Positions 8,785-17,399 of a DNA stretch of 64,000 nucleotides are shown piece after piece. The notes below the pieces were generated by a model. That model saw only the letters and a program-made list of their open reading frames with translations, was not told where the DNA came from and ran no database searches. Source of the stretch: Halomonas sp. YLGW01 (lineage in GTDB: Bacteria; Pseudomonadota; Gammaproteobacteria; Pseudomonadales; Halomonadaceae); assembly GCF_014840935.1 (NCBI RefSeq), contig NZ_CP062005.1, positions 124,001 through 188,000 of the forward strand, written 5' to 3'. The position numbers and the translations under genes were made by a program. Numbering within the stretch: the stretch's first letter is position 1; each line of letters begins with the position of its first letter.

Positions 8785-9144
8785 TTAGAACACCCAGATC
8801 GGGGCCGCCTCGCGGTGATGCTCCAGCAGCTGCAGGCGCAGCCGCTTCAGGCACTCGTGACCGCAGGCGGCGGCTTCGGCCGGGTCGCGCTCGGCCTGAC
8901 CGTGCCAGCTGCCATCCCCTTCCGCCTGCCCATGCCGCCAGACGCTTGACCCCTGCGTGGTGTCTGCCGGGTCAGTCGCCGGGCGCAGCGAAGCCGATAT
9001 CGGCGCGATACTGGACGCCTGCCCGGCCAGGGACGTCGGGTAGAGGGAAGGGGCTCCTGCCGGGCTCCCGCCCAGCGTCAGGGCAATGACGAGGCTCGGG
9101 GCCAGGGCGGCCCTGGGCCAGGTGCCGCAATCTCGCAGGTGCAT
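8785..9144 (-). CDS. Orphan probable exported protein, 119 residues
   Basis: I do not recognise the family. The frame has the high third-position GC of its neighbours. It opens with a basic-hydrophobic stretch resembling a signal peptide, WPRAALAPSLVIALTLGGSPAGA, at about 9-31. The middle is rich in Pro, Ala, Ser, Gly and Gln, and the tail AAACGHECLKRLRLQLLEHHREAAPIWVF holds two cysteines spaced CGHEC. A strong AGGAGG ribosome site lies eight bases before the ATG, inside a perfect 10-bp inverted repeat. The gene follows the HAD phosphatase gene by 113 bases on the same strand but seems to have its own promoter (9177-9205). A periplasmic or secreted location is inferred from the N-terminus only. 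Confidence 0.55.
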   Translation of the reverse strand: MHLRDCGTWPRAALAPSLVIALTLGGSPAGAPSLYPTSLAGQASSIAPISASLRPATDPADTTQGSSVWRHGQAEGDGSWHGQAERDPAEAAACGHECLKRLRLQLLEHHREAAPIWVF

Positions 9145-9153
9145 GAGGGCTGC

Positions 9154-9205
9154 CTCCTGTACATATGCTGTACAGGAGTATGGTGTCGAGTCGTGATTTG
9201 TACAA
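9154..9205 (-). promoter_or_regulatory. Promoter and TGTACA-type palindromic operator before the orphan exported gene
   Basis: On the minus strand TTGTAC (9200-9205) is separated by 17 bases from CATACT (9177-9182), a plausible sigma-70 promoter. A perfect 10-bp inverted repeat, CTCCTGTACA / TGTACAGGAG with a 5-base centre, covers 9154-9178. It would span the start of transcription and the ribosome site. TGTACA therefore occurs three times within 47 bases, including once at the -35. This layout fits repression by a DNA-binding protein. In a longer read-through transcript the same repeat would pair the ribosome site. Confidence 0.55.
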
Positions 9206-9257
9206 GGCGGTCGCGGCCTTTCACCACACTAGCGGCTCGGCGCTTCTCAGTGCCCCC

Positions 9258-10013
9258 TCAGCGATCTCCCGTCGCCAGGCGTTCGATCAGCGCCTGCAAC
9301 TCCCGTACATGCGTCAGCCGGTACACGCCTGACAGGCTCGCCGGTAGCCCCACGTCACGTTTGTCGATCCAGGCCACCCGCATGCCCAGGCGCTGAGCCG
9401 GCAGTACGTCTTCATCCCAGGAATCTCCCACATGCAGCGCCTGGGCGGGCGTCGCCTGCAGGCGTGACAGGGCGGCCAGGAAGGGTCGGGCATCGGGCTT
9501 GGGGGCCTGCAGCTCGCCGGCGGCGATGCGCACCGGGAAGTGATGCGCCAGGGGCAGCCGGTCCAGATCGACATTGCCGTTGGTCACGGCGGCGAGGCGA
9601 AACTGCGTGCCCAGTCGCGTGAGCAGCGGCTCGACCTCGGGGTAGGGGGTCAGGCGATGACGCAGGGTCATGAACTCTTCCATGGCGGCGGTGGCCCAGC
9701 GCCGGGCCTCGGCCGCCTCCAGCCCATATTCGATCAGCAGCTCATAGAGGCTCTGCTGGCGAATCCAGGTGAAGTCGCCCCGCCGAAGCGGATTGCGCGT
9801 GGCCAGCTCGCCGCGGCGTTGCTGATAGGCGGTCAGCGGGAAGCGCTCGCCGAAGCGCCCCAGAGTGCCGAGCCGGGCGCCGTGCCAGGTGGTCAGGGCC
9901 GCGTCGAGCCAGGCGTAGTGGCCGGTCTCGGTATGGGCCATGACCTGGCCGTTGTCCCACAGGGTGTCATCGAGATCGAAGGTCAGGGCCGTGAGCGGCC
10001 GGGCATGGGTCAT
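9258..10013 (-). CDS. HAD-family phosphatase, YigB-like
   Basis: A 251-residue haloacid dehalogenase-fold hydrolase. Motif I is TFDLDDTLWDN, with nucleophile Asp13 and acid/base Asp15. Motif II is the Thr/Asn of AAVTNGNVDL, the motif III Lys is in LQAPKPDARPF, and motif IV is HVGDSWDEDVL. A cap domain occupies about 20-110. In E. coli the gene after xerC is yigB, reported to act on FMN and on the riboflavin precursor phosphate; that role is inferred here from position and length. Its ATG overlaps the xerC stop (ATGA), so it is the last gene of the argH to xerC operon. Confidence 0.88.
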   Translation of the reverse strand: MTHARPLTALTFDLDDTLWDNGQVMAHTETGHYAWLDAALTTWHGARLGTLGRFGERFPLTAYQQRRGELATRNPLRRGDFTWIRQQSLYELLIEYGLEAAEARRWATAAMEEFMTLRHRLTPYPEVEPLLTRLGTQFRLAAVTNGNVDLDRLPLAHHFPVRIAAGELQAPKPDARPFLAALSRLQATPAQALHVGDSWDEDVLPAQRLGMRVAWIDKRDVGLPASLSGVYRLTHVRELQALIERLATGDR

Positions 10014-10942
10014 GGGAGTCCCTCGTCGGACGGCGGGCGGCGCCGCGCCCGCGGGTGAGCGGCATCATAGCTGGTGGCCAGGTGCTGCCAGTCGAGGCGG
10101 GTGTAGACCTGAGTTGTCGACAGGTGGGCGTGGCCGAGCAGCTCCTGCACCGCGCGCAGGTCCTGGCTGGATTCCAGCAGGTGACTGGCGAAGGAGTGGC
10201 GCAGCCGGTGCGGGTGCAGGTGCTCGGCGAGGCCGCGCTCCCGGGCGAGTGTCGCGAGACGTAGCTGAATGGCGCGATGACCGAGCCGCGCGCCTCGCCG
10301 GCTAACGAACAGGGCGGGCTCTCCGCCTGCGGCCCACTGACCGCGGACCTCGAGCCAGGCGGCCAGGGCCATGGCGGCGCGTCGCCCTACCGGTACCTGA
10401 CGGGGCTTACCGCCCTTGCCGACCACCCGCACCCGGGCGGACTCGAGATCGGTGAGATCCAGCGCGGCCAGCTCGGCCAGGCGCAGGCCGCTGGAATACA
10501 AAAGCTCCAGCATGGCCTGGTCGCGCCGCGCCAGCGGGCTCTCGTCATGGGGGGTGTCCAGGAAGTGCGCCAGCTGGTCGACATCCACCGGGCGTGGCAG
10601 GTGCTGGGGCTGGCGCGGCGAGGCGGTCAACGCGACCGGGTTGTGGGCGAGCACGCCGTCGCGTCTCAGTGCCTCGGCGAAGCGCGACAGGGCCGCCCGG
10701 CGCCGGGCGAGGCTCCTCGGTGCCAGCCCACGACTGCGTTCCTGGCCAAGGAAGCGGCGCACCATGCCCGCATCCAGCGCCGACCAGGAGGCGAGCCCGG
10801 CGTCCTCGGCGAAGGCGCGAAAGCGGGCCAGGTCGCGCCGATAGGCATCCACGGTGGCCGGGCTTGCATGGCGTGCCAAGGTCTCGAGGAAGGCCGTCAG
10901 CGGCGCCTCGAGGCCCGGCTCAGGCATGGCGGGGCGGTTCAT
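10010..10942 (-). CDS. xerC: Tyrosine recombinase XerC
   Basis: Site-specific recombinase that works with XerD at dif to resolve chromosome dimers. The N-terminal SAM-like core-binding domain covers about 15-100 (FLETLARHASPATVDAYRRDL) and the catalytic domain about 120-300. Visible catalytic parts are the Arg in SSGLRLAELAALD, HPHRLRHSFASHLLE with the His-x-x-Arg pair, LLGHAHLSTTQ, and the nucleophile Tyr in QVYTRLD. I placed the start at 10942 (MNRPAMPEP, 310 residues); the internal ATG at 10927 (305 residues, overlapping the DUF484 stop by eight bases) is equally possible. It is coupled to DUF484 upstream and the HAD gene downstream. Confidence 0.93.
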   Translation of the reverse strand: MNRPAMPEPGLEAPLTAFLETLARHASPATVDAYRRDLARFRAFAEDAGLASWSALDAGMVRRFLGQERSRGLAPRSLARRRAALSRFAEALRRDGVLAHNPVALTASPRQPQHLPRPVDVDQLAHFLDTPHDESPLARRDQAMLELLYSSGLRLAELAALDLTDLESARVRVVGKGGKPRQVPVGRRAAMALAAWLEVRGQWAAGGEPALFVSRRGARLGHRAIQLRLATLARERGLAEHLHPHRLRHSFASHLLESSQDLRAVQELLGHAHLSTTQVYTRLDWQHLATSYDAAHPRARRRPPSDEGLP

Positions 10943-11657
10943 GAGGTGGTGGCGCGTGGCGGACCAGCAGTCGGGCCACCACCTCGCCCAGGTATTCGGT
11001 GAACAGGGTGTCGAGGCTCGCCTTGAAATGATCCGGGTCGGGGCTCGCCAGTACCAGGTAGCCCAGCGGCTCGCCCAGGGCCAGGCGGGCCAGGGCGCAG
11101 GAGCCGCCCTGGCCGGATGCCTGGGCATGGGGCAGCAGGCGCTTCCAGTCGGTGGCCGAGAGGCGCGTACAGCGGCTGGCGCGGCCATCGAGCAGCGCCG
11201 AGAGGCGCGCCTCGGCGGCGCTGTCGAGCACCTGGCGCGGCGCCTGGGGCGGGGTGGCTTCGCCGTCGCTCAGGCTCGCTGGGCTCCACAGCGCTACCGT
11301 CGGCGTCTGGAAGCGCTCGCTGAGCTCCCGGGCCAGTGCCTGGCCCAGGTCATCGTTGCTCTCGGTCTCCAGCAGCGCCAGCACCAGTTCCCGGGTGCGC
11401 CGGTACTGAGCCTCGTTGTGGCGCGCCGAGTCCAGCAGCGTCTCGAGGCGCCATTCGGCGGTCTCGGCGCGGCCGCGCAGGTCGTGAACCAGGCGCTCGA
11501 GCAGCGAGGTGGCACCCCGGGCCTCCGGGTGCGGCACCTTGAGCTGCTGCAACAGGCCCTCGCGCCCCTCGAAGAAGTCCGGGTGGCGCGCCAGCCAGTG
11601 GGCGACCATCTCCGGGTCCAGGGTCTGGCGCGGTTCGGGGATCTTGGCACCGGCCAT
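10920..11657 (-). CDS. DUF484 family protein (YigA-like, GAF-related)
   Basis: A 245-residue cytoplasmic protein of the DUF484 family. The N-terminal signature LDPEMVAHWLARHPDFFEGREGLLQQLKVPHP is clear. A helical, probably coiled segment follows at about 45-95 (SLLERLVHDLRGRAETAEWRLETLLDSAR), and then a GAF-like alpha/beta domain to the end. The molecular function is unknown. In E. coli the homologue yigA lies between dapF and xerC, exactly as here. It overlaps xerC by 23 bases and follows dapF by 69 bases. Confidence 0.9.
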   Translation of the reverse strand: MAGAKIPEPRQTLDPEMVAHWLARHPDFFEGREGLLQQLKVPHPEARGATSLLERLVHDLRGRAETAEWRLETLLDSARHNEAQYRRTRELVLALLETESNDDLGQALARELSERFQTPTVALWSPASLSDGEATPPQAPRQVLDSAAEARLSALLDGRASRCTRLSATDWKRLLPHAQASGQGGSCALARLALGEPLGYLVLASPDPDHFKASLDTLFTEYLGEVVARLLVRHAPPPHEPPRHA

Positions 11658-11726
11658 GGGGCACTCCTTCTGTCGTCACGTTTCGCCATGCTCGTCTTGC
11701 CAGCCCATCGGGATGGCGGCGCGGGA

Positions 11727-12560
11727 TCAGCTTAGCGCGACCCGTCCGTCGAAGACACGCACCGCCGGCCCGGTCATGACCAAAGGCGCATCAACGCTCG
11801 GCCAGGCGATGGTCAGGTCGCCGCCGGGCAGGTGCACGGTGACCGGGCTCTCGAGCCGGCCCTGGCGGATGCCGCAGGCCACCGCCGCGCAGGCGCCGGT
11901 GCCGCAGGCCAGGGTCTCGCCGCTGCCGCGCTCGAAGACCCGCAGGCGGATCTCGTGGGGCGAGACCACCTGCATGAAGCCTGCGTTGACTCGACGCGGG
12001 AAGCGCGGGTGGGCTTCGATCGCCGGCCCCAGGCGGGCAACTGGCGCCGTGTCGACGTCCTCGACCGCGAGCACCGCATGGGGGTTGCCCAACGAGGCCA
12101 CACCGATCTCCAGCGTCTCGCCATCGACATCGAGGCGATGGCGCAGCCGGTCCTCGTCGGCCTCGAACGGCAGGCTCTGGGGTGTGAAGCGCGGCACGCC
12201 CATGTCGACGCTGACCCGGCCGTCGCTCTCGACCTTGAGGGTCAGGGGGCCGCCGCGGGTCTCGACCCGGATCTCGTGCTTGTGGGTCAGGCGCTGGTCG
12301 CGTACGAAGCGGGCGAAGCAGCGGGCGCCGTTGCCGCAGTTCTCCACCTCGCTGCCGTCGGCGTTGAAGATCCGGTAGCGGAAGTCCATGTCCGGGTCCA
12401 GCGGCGGTTCGACGATCAGCAGCTGATCGAAGCCGATGCCGAAGTGGCGATCGGCCAGCTCACGGATCTGCTCGTCGCGCAGCCGGGCCCGCTGGGTGAT
12501 CAGGTCGACGACCATGAAGTCGTTGCCGAGCCCGTGCATCTTGGTGAAATGCAACAGCAT
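11727..12560 (-). CDS. dapF: Diaminopimelate epimerase DapF
   Basis: Cofactor-independent racemase converting LL- to meso-diaminopimelate for lysine and peptidoglycan. It is 277 residues from the chosen start. The N-terminus [17 protein letters not shown] is diagnostic. The two catalytic cysteines lie in [12 protein letters not shown] and [12 protein letters not shown]. The ATG at 12560 overlaps the lysA stop as TGATG; an ATG six bases earlier is also possible. The product is the substrate of LysA, encoded just upstream. Confidence 0.96.
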   Translation of the reverse strand: MLLHFTKMHGLGNDFMVVDLITQRARLRDEQIRELADRHFGIGFDQLLIVEPPLDPDMDFRYRIFNADGSEVENCGNGARCFARFVRDQRLTHKHEIRVETRGGPLTLKVESDGRVSVDMGVPRFTPQSLPFEADEDRLRHRLDVDGETLEIGVASLGNPHAVLAVEDVDTAPVARLGPAIEAHPRFPRRVNAGFMQVVSPHEIRLRVFERGSGETLACGTGACAAVACGIRQGRLESPVTVHLPGGDLTIAWPSVDAPLVMTGPAVRVFDGRVALS

Positions 12561-13834
12561 CAGCATGCCTCCGGGCCATCGGGAAGCAGCGCCTCGCCGG
12601 TCCACAGCTCTTCGATGTGCTCGCGGCGGCGCACCAGGTGCATCGCCTCGCCGTCGACCATGACCTCGGCGGGGCGCGGACGGCTGTTGTAGTTCGAGGC
12701 CATCACGAAGCCGTAGGCGCCCGCCGAGCGCACTGCCAGCAGATCGCCCGGGGCGATGGCCAGCTCGCGCTCCTTGCCGAGGAAGTCGCCGGTCTCACAG
12801 ACCGGGCCGACCACGTCATAGGTGGCGCTCTCGCGAGCCTGGCGGGTGTCCACCGGCAGGATCGCCTGCCAGGCCTGGTAGAGCGCCGGGCGGATCAGGT
12901 CGTTCATGGCCGCGTCGACGATGGCGAAGTTCTTGGTCTCGCCGGGCTTCAGGAACTCGACCCGGGTCAGCATCACCCCCGCGTTGGCGGCGATCGAACG
13001 GCCCGGCTCGAACAGCAGGGTCAGCGAGCGGCCGCCGTGGCTGGCCAGGCGCTCAAGCAGTGCGGAGGCATAGGCGAAGGGCTCGGGCGGACGCTCGCCC
13101 TGGTAGGGCACGCCGAGGCCGCCGCCGAGATCCAGGTGCTCGACTCGGATGCCACGCTCCTCGAGGCGACCCAGCAGGACCAGCAGGCGGTCGAGGGCAT
13201 CGAGGAAGGGGGCGAGTTCGGTGAGCTGGGAGCCGATATGGCAGTCGACGCCGACCACCTCGAGGTGGGGCAGGGCGGCGGCGCGCTCGTAGGCGGCCAG
13301 GGCCTCGTCCACCGGGATGCCGAACTTGTTGTCCTTGAGACCGGTGGAGATATAGGGATGGGTGCCGGCGTCGACGTCGGGATTGACCCGCAGCGACACC
13401 GGCGCCACCTTGCCGAGCCGGCCGGCGACGGCGTTGAGGCGCTCGAGTTCGGGCAGCGATTCGACGTTGAAGCACTTGATGCCGAGTTCCAGGGCTCGGG
13501 CCATCTCGTCTTCCTGCTTGGCGACGCCGGAGAACACCACCTTGGCGGGGTCACCGCCGGCAGCGATCACGCGCTCGAGCTCGCCCCGGGAGACGATGTC
13601 GAACCCGGCGCCGAGGCGGGCCAGCACGTTGAGCACGGCCAGGTTGGAGTTGGCCTTGACCGCATAGCAGATCAGGTGCGGATGGCTGCCCAGCGCCTCG
13701 GCGTAGGCGCGGAAGTGCCGCTCCAGGGTGGCCCGGGAGTAGACGTAGCAGGGCGTGCCGAAGCGCTCGGCGACCGTGGCCAGGGGCACGTCTTCTGCGT
13801 GCATCACGCCGTTGCGGTAGTCGAAATGATCCAT
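12560..13834 (-). CDS. lysA: Diaminopimelate decarboxylase LysA
   Basis: PLP enzyme of fold type III converting meso-diaminopimelate to lysine. At 424 residues it is of standard length. The cofactor lysine is Lys60 in [13 protein letters not shown]. The barrel shows HIGSQL and the glycine-rich [11 protein letters not shown], and the C-terminal domain carries the substrate-site motif [11 protein letters not shown]. It lies between lptM (two bases upstream) and dapF (overlapping), so the last two lysine steps are coupled. Confidence 0.96.
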   Translation of the reverse strand: MDHFDYRNGVMHAEDVPLATVAERFGTPCYVYSRATLERHFRAYAEALGSHPHLICYAVKANSNLAVLNVLARLGAGFDIVSRGELERVIAAGGDPAKVVFSGVAKQEDEMARALELGIKCFNVESLPELERLNAVAGRLGKVAPVSLRVNPDVDAGTHPYISTGLKDNKFGIPVDEALAAYERAAALPHLEVVGVDCHIGSQLTELAPFLDALDRLLVLLGRLEERGIRVEHLDLGGGLGVPYQGERPPEPFAYASALLERLASHGGRSLTLLFEPGRSIAANAGVMLTRVEFLKPGETKNFAIVDAAMNDLIRPALYQAWQAILPVDTRQARESATYDVVGPVCETGDFLGKERELAIAPGDLLAVRSAGAYGFVMASNYNSRPRPAEVMVDGEAMHLVRRREHIEELWTGEALLPDGPEAC

Positions 13835-13836
13835 GC

Positions 13837-14016
13837 TCAGCTCTCGTCTTCGGGTGCGTCGGGGGCGGCGTCGTCGCGAGTCTCGCCGCCGGGCGAGACG
13901 GCGGCGTCATTGGTGGCGCGGTCTGCGGGCAGGTACAGCGGGCCCTTCTGACCGCAGCCGGCGAGCAGCAGGGCCGCGAGCGCGAGGGTTGGCAGGGCGC
14001 GCATCTCGGTTCTCAT
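13837..14016 (-). CDS. lptM: LptM (YifL-like) LPS translocon maturation lipoprotein
   Basis: A small outer-membrane lipoprotein of about 59 residues. The signal peptide RALPTLALAALLLAGC ends in the lipobox LLAGC, and the mature N-terminus CGQKGPLYLP is the hallmark of the YifL/LptM family. LptM assists disulfide maturation of the LptDE translocon in E. coli. The rest is an acidic, Asp/Glu/Ala-rich tail. The ATG at 14016 directly follows the argH stop; the internal ATG at 14004 gives a more typical signal peptide and may be the true start. It precedes lysA, as yifL precedes dapF in E. coli. Confidence 0.9.
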   Translation of the reverse strand: MRTEMRALPTLALAALLLAGCGQKGPLYLPADRATNDAAVSPGGETRDDAAPDAPEDES

Positions 14017-14017
14017 C

Positions 14018-15421
14018 TCAGCCCTCGCTCCGTAGGGCGGCCAGGGCCTCGCGGGCACGCTGGGCGGCGGCGCGGACCTGATCCGGGGCGGTGCCGCCGA
14101 TGTGGTTGCGGGCGGCCACCGAGCCCTCCAGGGTCAGCACCTCGAAGACGTCGTCGCCGATGATGTCGGAGAACTGCTTGAGCTCATCGAGGGTCATCTC
14201 GGACAGGTCCTTGCCTTCCTTGAGCCCGAAGGCCACCGACTGACCGACGATCTCGTGGGCATCGCGGAAGGCCACGCCCTTGCGCACCAGGTAGTCGGCG
14301 AGGTCGGTGGCGGTGGAGAAGCCCTTGCGCGCGGCTTCATACATGCTGTCGGCCTTGGCCTCGATGGCCGGCACCATGTCGGCGAAGGCCTTGAGGCAGC
14401 CCTGGACGGTGTCGAGGGTATCGAACAGCGGTTCCTTGTCTTCCTGGTTGTCCTTGTTGTAGGCCAGCGGCTGCGACTTCATCAGAGTCAGCAGGCTCAT
14501 CAGGTGGCCGTAGACACGCCCGCTCTTGCCGCGTACCAGCTCCGGCACGTCCGGGTTCTTCTTCTGCGGCATGATCGAGGAGCCGGTGCAGAAGCGGTCG
14601 GGCAGGTCGATGAAGTCGAACTGGGCGCTGGTCCACAGCACCAGTTCCTCGCTCATGCGCGACAGGTGCATCAGCAGCAGGCTGGCGAAGGAGGTGAACT
14701 CGATGGCGAAGTCGCGATCGCTCACGGAATCCAGGCTGTTCTCGCTGGGCCGCTCGAAGCCGAGCAGCTCGGCGGTGACGTGACGGTCGATGGGGAAGGT
14801 GGTGCCGGCCAGTGCCGCGGCGCCCAGCGGCATCACGTTGACGCGCTTTCGGCAGTCGAGCAGGCGCTCGTGATCCCGGGCCAGCATCTCCTGCCAGGCC
14901 AGCAGATGGTGGCCGAAGGTCACCGGCTGAGCGGTCTGCAGGTGGGTGAAACCGGGCATGATGGTGTCGGCTTCACCGGCGGCCAGCTCGATCAGCCCTT
15001 CACGCAGGCGGCCAAGCTCGGCGCTCACCGCGTCGATCTCGTCGCGCAGGTAGAGGCGGATATCGGTGGCGATCTGGTCGTTGCGCGAGCGCCCGGTGTG
15101 CAGCTTCTTGCCGGTGATGCCGATCTTCTCGGTCAGTCGCGCCTCGATGTTCATGTGCACGTCCTCGAGCTTCACCGACCAGGCGAAGCGGCCCTCGGCG
15201 ATTTCCTGCTCGATCTCGCCAAGGCCCGCGAGAATGGCGTCGCGCTCCTCGGTCGTCAGCACGCCGACCCGCTCGAGCATGGTGGCGTGGGCGATGGAAC
15301 CGCGGATATCGTGATGATAGAGGCGCTGGTCGAAATCCACCGAGGCGGTGAAACGCTCGACGAAGGCATCGGTGGGCTCGCTGAAGCGACCGCCCCAGGA
15401 CTGATTGGTAGACGTCGTCAT
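14018..15421 (-). CDS. argH: Argininosuccinate lyase ArgH
   Basis: Last step of arginine synthesis, splitting argininosuccinate to arginine and fumarate. The protein has 467 residues. The start [27 protein letters not shown] is typical, the fumarase-superfamily signature [11 protein letters not shown] with the catalytic Ser is present, and [13 protein letters not shown] lies in the first third. An in-frame ATG at 15451 would add ten residues. It is the first gene of the leftward cluster and is divergent from hemC. Confidence 0.96.
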   Translation of the reverse strand: MTTSTNQSWGGRFSEPTDAFVERFTASVDFDQRLYHHDIRGSIAHATMLERVGVLTTEERDAILAGLGEIEQEIAEGRFAWSVKLEDVHMNIEARLTEKIGITGKKLHTGRSRNDQIATDIRLYLRDEIDAVSAELGRLREGLIELAAGEADTIMPGFTHLQTAQPVTFGHHLLAWQEMLARDHERLLDCRKRVNVMPLGAAALAGTTFPIDRHVTAELLGFERPSENSLDSVSDRDFAIEFTSFASLLLMHLSRMSEELVLWTSAQFDFIDLPDRFCTGSSIMPQKKNPDVPELVRGKSGRVYGHLMSLLTLMKSQPLAYNKDNQEDKEPLFDTLDTVQGCLKAFADMVPAIEAKADSMYEAARKGFSTATDLADYLVRKGVAFRDAHEIVGQSVAFGLKEGKDLSEMTLDELKQFSDIIGDDVFEVLTLEGSVAARNHIGGTAPDQVRAAAQRAREALAALRSEG

Positions 15422-15519
15422 CGGACTGGCAATCCCGCTGTGAAGTAGCATGAGAGTATGACTCCGGAGTGTACCAGAGTCGGCGGGGCTGGCCACGCCG
15501 CCCCTCGCCCCCCGCCGGG

Positions 15520-15540
15520 TGCGCCGAGGGGCGCATTTTT
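15520..15540 (+). terminator. Terminator-like hairpin in the argH/hemC divergent region
   Basis: TGCGCC and GGCGCA pair around a GAGG loop and are followed by five T on the plus strand, about 80 bases before the hemC start. No gene ends here on this strand, so it either blocks stray rightward transcription or acts inside a longer hemC leader. A TATGAT that could be the hemC -10 follows at 15560-15565. Confidence 0.5.
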
Positions 15541-15621
15541 CCTGCCCCGGCGGGTGCTTTATGATGTCGATATTGCCGGCGTGGGCCCCTCGCCCCGCCA
15601 CCGCCCCGATTGGAGATCGCT

Positions 15622-16563
15622 GTGTCCGCCACGACATCCCTACGCATCGCCACCCGCAAGAGTCTCCTCGCCCTCTGGCAGGCCGAGCATGTGCGTGACC
15701 GCCTGATGGCCCTGCACCCCGGGCTCGAGGTCGAGCTGGTCGCCATGTCCACCCGCGGTGACAAGATCCTCGACACACCGCTGGCCAAGGTCGGCGGCAA
15801 GGGCCTGTTCGTCAAGGAGCTCGAGGACGCCATGCTCGACGGTCGCGCCGACATCGCCGTGCACTCGATGAAGGACGTTCCGATGCACTTCCCGGAGGGG
15901 CTGGGACTGTCGGTGATCCTCGAGGGCGCCGAGCCCACCGATGCCTTCGTCTCCAACCACTACGCCTCGCTTGCCGAGCTGCCCGAGGGCGCTCGCGTCG
16001 GCACCTCGAGCCTGCGGCGCGGCCTGCAGGTGCGCGAGGCGCGCCCGGACCTCGAGGTGCTGAGCCTGCGCGGCAACGTCCAGACGCGGTTGCGCAAGCT
16101 CGACGAGGGGCAGTTCGATGCCATCATTCTCGCCACCTCCGGCCTCAAGCGGCTGGGGCTTCAGGACCGCATCGCCCAGGACATGCCGCCCGAGATCAGC
16201 CTGCCGGCCTGCGGCCAGGGGGCGCTCGGCATCGAGTGTCGTACCGACGATGCCGAGCTGGTGCGGCTACTGGCGCCGCTGGACGACCCCGATACCGCCG
16301 CCCGGGTGCGCGCCGAGCGCGCCATGAACACCCGCCTCGAGGGCGGCTGCCAGGTACCGATCGGTGGTCATGCGGTCTTCGAGGACGGCGGCCGCACCCT
16401 GTGGCTGCGTGCCCTGGTGGGTAACCCCGAAGGCACCGAGGTGCTTCGCGCCGAGGGGCGGGGCTCGGCGGAAGAGCCCGAGGCGTTGGGCATCCGCGTC
16501 GCCGAGGACCTGCTCGAGCAGGGTGCCGGCGATATCCTCGCCCGAGTCTACGGCGACGCCTGA
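15622..16563 (+). CDS. hemC: Hydroxymethylbilane synthase (porphobilinogen deaminase) HemC
   Basis: Joins four porphobilinogens to hydroxymethylbilane in the cytoplasm. At 313 residues it is the same length as the E. coli enzyme. The GTG start at 15622 is chosen because GGAG lies six bases before it; the TTG at 15610 overlaps that ribosome site. Conserved segments include [32 protein letters not shown] and VHSMKDVP. The dipyrromethane cofactor Cys243 is in [11 protein letters not shown]. The stop overlaps the hemD ATG (TGATG). Confidence 0.96.
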   Translation: MSATTSLRIATRKSLLALWQAEHVRDRLMALHPGLEVELVAMSTRGDKILDTPLAKVGGKGLFVKELEDAMLDGRADIAVHSMKDVPMHFPEGLGLSVILEGAEPTDAFVSNHYASLAELPEGARVGTSSLRRGLQVREARPDLEVLSLRGNVQTRLRKLDEGQFDAIILATSGLKRLGLQDRIAQDMPPEISLPACGQGALGIECRTDDAELVRLLAPLDDPDTAARVRAERAMNTRLEGGCQVPIGGHAVFEDGGRTLWLRALVGNPEGTEVLRAEGRGSAEEPEALGIRVAEDLLEQGAGDILARVYGDA

Positions 16564-17393
16564 TGACGATGCTGCCGCGGGTGCTGATCACCCGCCCCGG
16601 TGAGCGGGCCAGAAGCCTTGCCGCCTCGATCGAGGCCATCGGTGCTGTGCCCGAGCCCCTTGAGGTGATGCGGCTGGAGGCGCTGCCCGAGACGCCCGAG
16701 CAGCGCGGCGTCTGGTTGGACATCGACCAGTTCCGGCGCGTGGTGGTGGTCAGCCCCTTCGCCGCCGAATGTCTGGCCGAGGCACTCGATCGCTACTGGC
16801 CTCAACTGCCGGTGGGCGTCGATTTTTATGCGGTAGGCGCCGCCACCGCCGCTATCCTGCAGGAACGGCTCGGCGTTCGCGTCCACGTGCCGGTGAGAAA
16901 CGAGGTCGGAGCAAGGCACGCATCAGGGGCGCAAGCGCAGGGCGATACCAGCGAGGCGCTGCTGGCGCTGCCTTCGCTGCAGGTGCTTAATGAGCAGAAG
17001 GTGCTGGTGGTGGCCGGCGAGGGCGGCCGGCCCCTGCTGGCGGAGACCCTGGCGGCGCGGGGCGCTCGCCTGACCCGCCTGGCGGTCTACCGGCGCCTGC
17101 TCCTGACGCCCGAGGCGAGCATGCAGCAGCGATTGGCCTCCGGCGACTACGCCGCGCTAGTGGTGAGTAGCGGCGAAATCCTCGAACATCTGGCAGGATG
17201 GTGCCAACCGGCAGCGTTGAACCAACCGCTAATCGTGTCCAGTCAGCGCTTGGTTACACTGGCAGGCAGCCTGGGTTTCGCGCGGTGCCGCGCGGCCGCG
17301 GGCGCCACGCCAGACGCTCTGGCGGCGGAAGTCGCCAGGGCCTGCCAACTGGATGGTGCCGATGTCGATCATGACGATCTTGAAAAGGGCTAG
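16563..17393 (+). CDS. hemD: Uroporphyrinogen-III synthase HemD
   Basis: Cyclises hydroxymethylbilane to uroporphyrinogen III. The 276-residue protein has the two-lobed family layout. Typical segments are VLITRPGERARSLA at the N-terminus, VVVVSPFAAECLAEAL, FYAVGAATAAIL, VLVVAGEGGRPLLAETLAARGA and LVVSSGEILEHL. Sequence conservation in this family is low, but position directly after hemC and before hemX/hemY supports the call. It is coupled to hemC and six bases from hemX. Confidence 0.93.
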   Translation: MTMLPRVLITRPGERARSLAASIEAIGAVPEPLEVMRLEALPETPEQRGVWLDIDQFRRVVVVSPFAAECLAEALDRYWPQLPVGVDFYAVGAATAAILQERLGVRVHVPVRNEVGARHASGAQAQGDTSEALLALPSLQVLNEQKVLVVAGEGGRPLLAETLAARGARLTRLAVYRRLLLTPEASMQQRLASGDYAALVVSSGEILEHLAGWCQPAALNQPLIVSSQRLVTLAGSLGFARCRAAAGATPDALAAEVARACQLDGADVDHDDLEKG

Positions 17394-17399
17394 CGACAG

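Noticed and set aside
9154-9178. LexA box at the CTGTACA...TGTACAG palindrome
   Set aside because: LexA needs CTGT-N8-ACAG, and here the CTG and CAG ends are 13 bases apart. The genuine box at recN fits the spacing, so this site belongs to something else.
9001-9300. Mobile-element remnant around the orphan exported gene
   Set aside because: No transposase fragment or target duplication was seen, and codon use matches the neighbours.
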